DNA of 64,000 nt from Amphirosellinia nigrospora (lineage: Eukaryota > Ascomycota > Sordariomycetes > Xylariales > Xylariaceae), in the NCBI GenBank assembly GCA_004123355.1, contig SCHM01000001.1, positions 9,558,193 through 9,622,192 on the forward strand, given 5' to 3'. The number at the start of each line of letters is the position of its first letter. Position 1 is the stretch's first letter. Shown one piece after another: positions 59,340-64,000 of this stretch. The notes beneath the pieces were generated by a model. The model saw only the letters and a program-made list of their open reading frames with translations. It ran no database searches and was not told the DNA's origin. A program made the position numbers and the translations under genes.

Positions 59340-62300
59340 GTCTAGCTTGAATCGTGCAGAAGGCTTTGAAGGAAAAAGTGAAAATAGAAGAGTTGGAAAG
59401 CCTAGAATGAGCATCGGCGGTCTAGAGAGTTTGATGGGTATGGTAGTCATAATATAGCAGGATCCTAAACAATCTCAGACTCGATCCGCGAACCAGCTGC
59501 CTCCCTCGACTCGCAGCATCTCGCAAGTACAGAACCGAGGGCTTGGGACAGGAATCCGATGACATGGAACCGCGCTGGTCGAGTGGAGTCTGGTAAGACC
59601 CCTGGTAAAACTGGGTGCCATGGTTCCATTCACAGGTTCCATTCATGATGCGATGTGCGTATATTTATTGGAATACTGCGTGTACGTCCCTGCAACGGGG
59701 AGGGGGTGGGTGTGGGTATCGACGTGGCCGCGCAGTGCCCTGGGGCCCGACGGTCTGGCACCCCCTGCTAGGCGCGGGAATGAGTGGTCTACCCGCGGGA
59801 TGGAGCTAAGTCGGTAAGCGATTAGCGTACATACATTGAGACCTGCTATGGCTGCAAAAGGAAATCTGGGCGGCACCCCTGTACTAGGCCCTCCATCTCT
59901 TCTACATCTCAATACCGCTGGTTCAATCCATCTTTTGCTAGTAGTGCTTGGGCCCCCTGTTCTGCGCTCCTGCAGGCAACCGAAATAGGTCTTAGCCAGG
60001 TGGGATCCAGTCGCTCGGGTATCCCTTTGACCCGAGGGCTTGGGACTGGGAGAACTGTCACTGCCGATTTTAAATCAGTGCATTTTCTCACATATGGTTG
60101 CTAGTAGCAGAAGCGCAACGAGCGGTGTGAGTGATTGCCGTGATACATGTTGGTGGTGTGGCGAAATTGAGATCCTGAACAGCAAATGATGGTAAGACCG
60201 ACTATAGGTGACCCTCTCGCTCCTCCACTCCCCCCTCCCAAAGCTACCTCCTCCCAAGCTAACTCCTCCCACGTCGAAGGTTTGGAATTAATTATATCGG
60301 ATGATTAGGATACGCGATCCACTTTATTCGGCACTTTAGGCAGGTCCTCACACTTGTCTAAGTTTCCGCGGTTACGGCCAGGCCCTAGCTTTACATCGCC
60401 TATAAGTAAATCGAGATGCTCCCCGTGCGGTAGTAAATAGGGGCACAAGGTACCGACCGAGACTCGTGACTACGGGTATAGTTGCCTTGAATTTCCAAAC
60501 ATCCATTTTTCTGTATATTTTCAAACCCCAGCATGCCACCCACGGGGACAATGTGTATCACAGGTGACACTGTGAGCAAGCAAGCTTTTTTTTTCTCGAC
60601 GAATCTCTTCTCAGACGCCCAATCTCGTGTAGAGCTAAGGCTGCGAAGCTATATGGGCAAAATACTTCGTCATAATGTATTTACTACATACATAAAGCTG
60701 CACTCCACTTTGGGGTCTGAGCTATATGGCCAAGAAATCATACACATACTCTATACTCCTCAAACTCTGCTACTCTAAAGCTCATGAAAACGCCAAATAA
60801 AATTTGTTCAAAGGTAAAACAATATCCTGAGCAGACTAATCCGCTTTGTCTTATATACCAAAATTTCTCATTTTCTTTACGAAATATAGTAATTGGTATT
60901 ATTGATGTTCAAGCTGGTTGAATTTAGGTGTCCTACGACATGTGTGTCATTTATTGTCTAGTCTGGTTTGTTAGGGCCATGCAAAGATTCTTGGCAGTAA
61001 TATGGTATTTGAATATTTGAGCTCACTCACCCAGAAAAACCAGCGTACTCTCATCCGATAGCCATTTGAGGTATCGCCATTTCCTCAATATCACTCTGGC
61101 CATTTCTACCATTTTGCCCGCAGTATTCGCCTCACTTAAGTCGCTGAACCTTAAGTACCAAATGGGATGAGGTCTAAATACCACCAGGTTCAAATTTATA
61201 ACAGAATATATACTTTAGATTACTAAAAGCCGCGTGCTTGGTAACCACAGCCTTACACAGTGCTACTAAAATTCACCAAGGTTTGATAGTTTTTTTTTAA
61301 CGGCCCACATATAATGCTGTCATCATGGCCTCCTTTCTCTTCTAAGCCTACGTTACTCATCATCTGAAGACTCTCGCCCAGCACCCTTAACCTAAAGCAA
61401 AAAAAAGGGGCAGCTCTGAGTTTGCCGATGACTGAGGTTTTATTAGAACTTATAGCTTTACCAACGAATGCGACGGGGGCTGATGGCCGATAATTGGAGG
61501 CTCCCGCTTATCTTAGACGCCACCATGCCAGGAACGAGAGTTTAGGCACGCTAGTATAAAGAGATCGGATTAGGCATTTGTACAACAATAGTTATGTATA
61601 CCCTACGTATACGTGGCCCTTGACACACCATAACATGATCCTGGGGCGATAACGATAGCCGCTCCCTTCTCCTCGACAAGCACGAGAGAAGCGCTCTTAG
61701 ACTCCATTCGCAATTCTACTGTCTGTAACTAGCCGTACATATTGATGTTTTTCCCGAAATAATCAGTATATGCGACGATCTCATCTACCTAGACTTCGAA
61801 AAGGACCCGAAGTTTGGCTGACGCGATGTGAGCCATTAGCCCCTTGAACTAGGCAACTAGGGACGGAATATTGTAGAGTCACCCGTCCAATTGGCTCGCT
61901 TAGTTCTCACAGGCTTTGTACTGATAGCTCGAGTTCCTGCGGGAAGCAGCAGTGCTAAGTTGCTGAGTTTAAGGATTCGCGGTCCTCTTTTAACTTCGAC
62001 TTGAGTACACATCAGGGACTCTGTGCTCGTATTAGGTCATGGGTACTCGGCGCTACATAAAAGTCTCTAGAACTATTCTTGTGAAAGCTACTGGAATATG
62101 TCAGGGTATCTCTTTATCTACATGTGTGTGTCTTGCGTACTCGTGTGCTTTATGACAATGCGTATGAAATGAAATAGGCTTCGCCTATAGCCCTACTCGC
62201 TACTACCTCTTGTAAGGCTGATGGGAATGTGAGGCGCATTTCTATCTCCTAGACGGTTGGGAAGCGAGTATGAAGGATGTATAGAGTTGGGGAGAAGCAG

Positions 62301-63799
62301 GTTTCAGTGCGAGTGGACCGGAATCCGCATCGTTAAGCAGTTACAAATATTGGTTACACTGGCCTCTTCAAAAAATGTTTCTAGAGGGCACCTTGGCGGA
62401 GGCGAAGGCTCCAAGAGTGAGGGACATGGTAAAGCAATTTTGTGACAGATCAGTATAAAAAAGAGCCTGCGTGCGGGGCGCTGTCAAGCAACGAGAAGCC
62501 ACAGACAAGCAGTGAAAGTTACTTTATCACCATGTCCAAGTTATCCGTGTAAAGATGAGCGTGCTATGAGTAAGGAAATCTCTGAAACGTATCTTCGGAA
62601 CGTAGCTGGACATGCTTGATAGTTATAGAGCGCCTCTCCGATGGCTATAGGGTGCTCGCGGCTAGGGCCACGCATACTCGGAGGAACTTGGACTCCGTAT
62701 GACCTGTCGATTGATAGATGGGCTACGTAAGGTTGAACTCGGACACAAGCTCTGCCAGAGTCGCCCCTCCTATGTCTTTTCGTTTTTATATGGCAACGTT
62801 GGCATTTATATTATATAACGAATCGCGCAACATAATCAAATGAGAGCAACTAATCAGGATGAAACACAGATAAAAACTATAGAGGAAGTCATTAAAAAGT
62901 CCATATGTCTGTTTGAGTGATATGTTCCAGGATAGCTGATGTTAAAAATGATTACTGATCGTCGTATTTCTGATTAGAAAGTCAGGTATCGTCTAGACCT
63001 GTCAAGCCACGTTGATGACGACGCTCCTGAGAAGGTGCGCATTAGACCCTCTAGCTGGCAGACGTGGGCGAGTAAATCTAAATAAGGTAGCATGAGTGAC
63101 CGCCAAGAATTTACCCGTCCGGGGTTATCACTAACGTAAAACGGTTAGTACATGTCTAACATAGCCAGCTACATTATGACGTTTAATGCGGCTGTCTCAA
63201 AGATGGCAGTGCTCGGTCAGTAAACTAGGCTAGGTAAGGTACATATCTAATATAGGCGGGTCTGCTAGCGTTTATTATCGACGTTTGGAGGACCAGGAAC
63301 AGCTAATGCAAGCGAGTGATCACCTGCTGCGGCTGAAAGGCGCAAGGCGTATTTTTTAGACTCAGAAAATAAGCAGTAGAAGCTATGGAACAATTCTAGC
63401 GCCAGGATGGGTTCCGCAGTCGCTGTCAACCCGTCTCCGGCCACAGCCACTACACTACGCTGCGGGATTGTCATGCATCATGGCAAGGCACGTAACCTCG
63501 CAACACCAAGATACGGCGTAATGTTCGCATTAAAATACCCGATATGTTTTAGCCTGTGTTGACTTTCATTGACGTGGTTTCGAAACCTCGCCTCAAATTG
63601 GGGTTGCGCTGCTTTTAATTCGGTATTCATATATGTCTGGTGTACGAGGAGACCACCTACCTTGTGTCCAGACAACTGCGCGTGCGCGAGACCTGTGTAT
63701 CTATTGGTATTGCAGGGTGCCTGTCGGTGATCGAATTCGGAAACATCCTTCATGAGTTTGCCTTCAAGGCTTCCCTTCCCACCCCTGGTCAATCAAAAG
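59340..63799. other. Gene-poor right region
   Basis: About 4.5 kb without a supported gene. Frames at 59422-59646, 59909-60091, 60533-60778, 62257-62445 and 63478-63792 have no domain, no consistent introns and usually an antisense frame of equal size. A small hairpin (CTCGGGT/ACCCGAG) sits at about 60013-60037. I see no transposon ends or RNA genes. Confidence 0.45.
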
Positions 63800-63805
63800 T
63801 ATAAA
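63800..63805 (+). promoter_or_regulatory. TATA box of the gene at 63925
   Basis: TATAAA lies 120 bp upstream of the ATG at 63925, preceded by GGTCAATCA, a reversed CCAAT-like string. The spacing fits a core promoter with a short leader. Confidence 0.4.
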
Positions 63806-63924
63806 ACGCAAGGATAGCACCGCAGAATACACAGAAAAGATTTCAAAGATTTTAACTTCGAACATAGATTAATTGACAACAAGCTTTTCTCAGTCGAATC
63901 GCTATTATACCACTTCCTATCGTC

Positions 63925-64000
63925 ATGGGTAAGCTGGAGAAGGAGGAGGCTCTAGCCAATACGGTGCAATCCAACGATGATGCTGCACCCAGCTACAATG
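63925..64000 (+). CDS. Start of an unidentified gene, cut by window end
   Basis: An ATG at 63925 opens MGKLEKEEALANTVQSNDD followed by AAPSYN, still in frame at the window edge. The first 25 codons are polar and acidic and carry no diagnostic motif. A GTAAGC directly after ATGG could be a splice donor, but open reading continues through it. A TATA box upstream supports a true gene start. Product unknown. Confidence 0.45.
   Translation, partial: MGKLEKEEALANTVQSNDDAAPSYN

Noticed and set aside
59533-60050. Repeated 15-mer CCGAGGGCTTGGGAC
   Set aside because: A repeat of this length is expected about once or twice by chance in 64 kb, and the flanks do not match.

Overview
The window is nuclear DNA of a filamentous ascomycete (Pezizomycotina, probably a Sordariomycete; the class is inferred). 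The evidence is short GT-AG introns of about 40-180 nt, fungal gene families (Zn2Cys6 regulator with a fungal transcription-factor domain, Sur7/PalI, kinesin-8, Ppz phosphatase, GH79 and GH115), and a 5.5 kb AT-saturated island typical of repeat-induced point mutation (RIP).

Layout. 0-3.6 kb: no supported gene. 3.7-9.5 kb: a four-helix MARVEL-like membrane protein (+), a secreted GH79 glucuronidase (-) and a mitochondrial-type succinate-semialdehyde dehydrogenase (+). 9.9-12.2 kb: a glycine-rich RGG protein with a mitochondrial-type leader (+) facing the mitochondrial ribosome recycling factor (-). 12.9-18.2 kb: a WDR6/Rtt10-type WD40 protein (-) and a Sur7/PalI membrane protein (-). 19.5-25.3 kb: a RIP-destroyed Ty3/gypsy LTR element inside a short element with perfect 48-bp terminal inverted repeats. 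25.3-29.4 kb: gene-free, ending in a long microsatellite-rich leader. 29.5-31.2 kb: an intact Ppz-type phosphatase. 32.6-39.7 kb: a possible catabolic cluster of an IlvD/EDD dehydratase, a Dabb-fold protein, an Ldh2-family oxidoreductase and a Zn2Cys6 regulator. 40.2-43.8 kb: an LMBD1-like membrane protein and a GFA/CENP-V-fold protein. 44.7-50.6 kb: a Ser/Thr-rich secreted protein and a kinesin-8 (both -). 51.3-54.8 kb: GH115 alpha-glucuronidase (-). 56.0-59.3 kb: a Vps38/UVRAG-like protein and an unknown protein with a basic tail (both -). The right end is gene-poor until a gene starts at 63925.

How the genes relate. GH79 and GH115 both release glucuronic-acid residues from plant polymers. 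The IlvD, Dabb, Ldh2 and Zn2Cys6 genes lie side by side and suggest a small sugar-acid catabolic unit. Three adjacent genes (8-12 kb) have products with mitochondrial-type leaders. The other genes are housekeeping functions of trafficking, microtubules, tRNA modification and the cell cortex.

Quality warning. Many well-conserved host genes are interrupted by single-base slips while keeping catalytic motifs and splice sites on both sides. Several neighbours (Ppz, Dabb, GFA) are clean. I read most of these breaks as assembly indels rather than gene decay, so the gene spans below run across frames.
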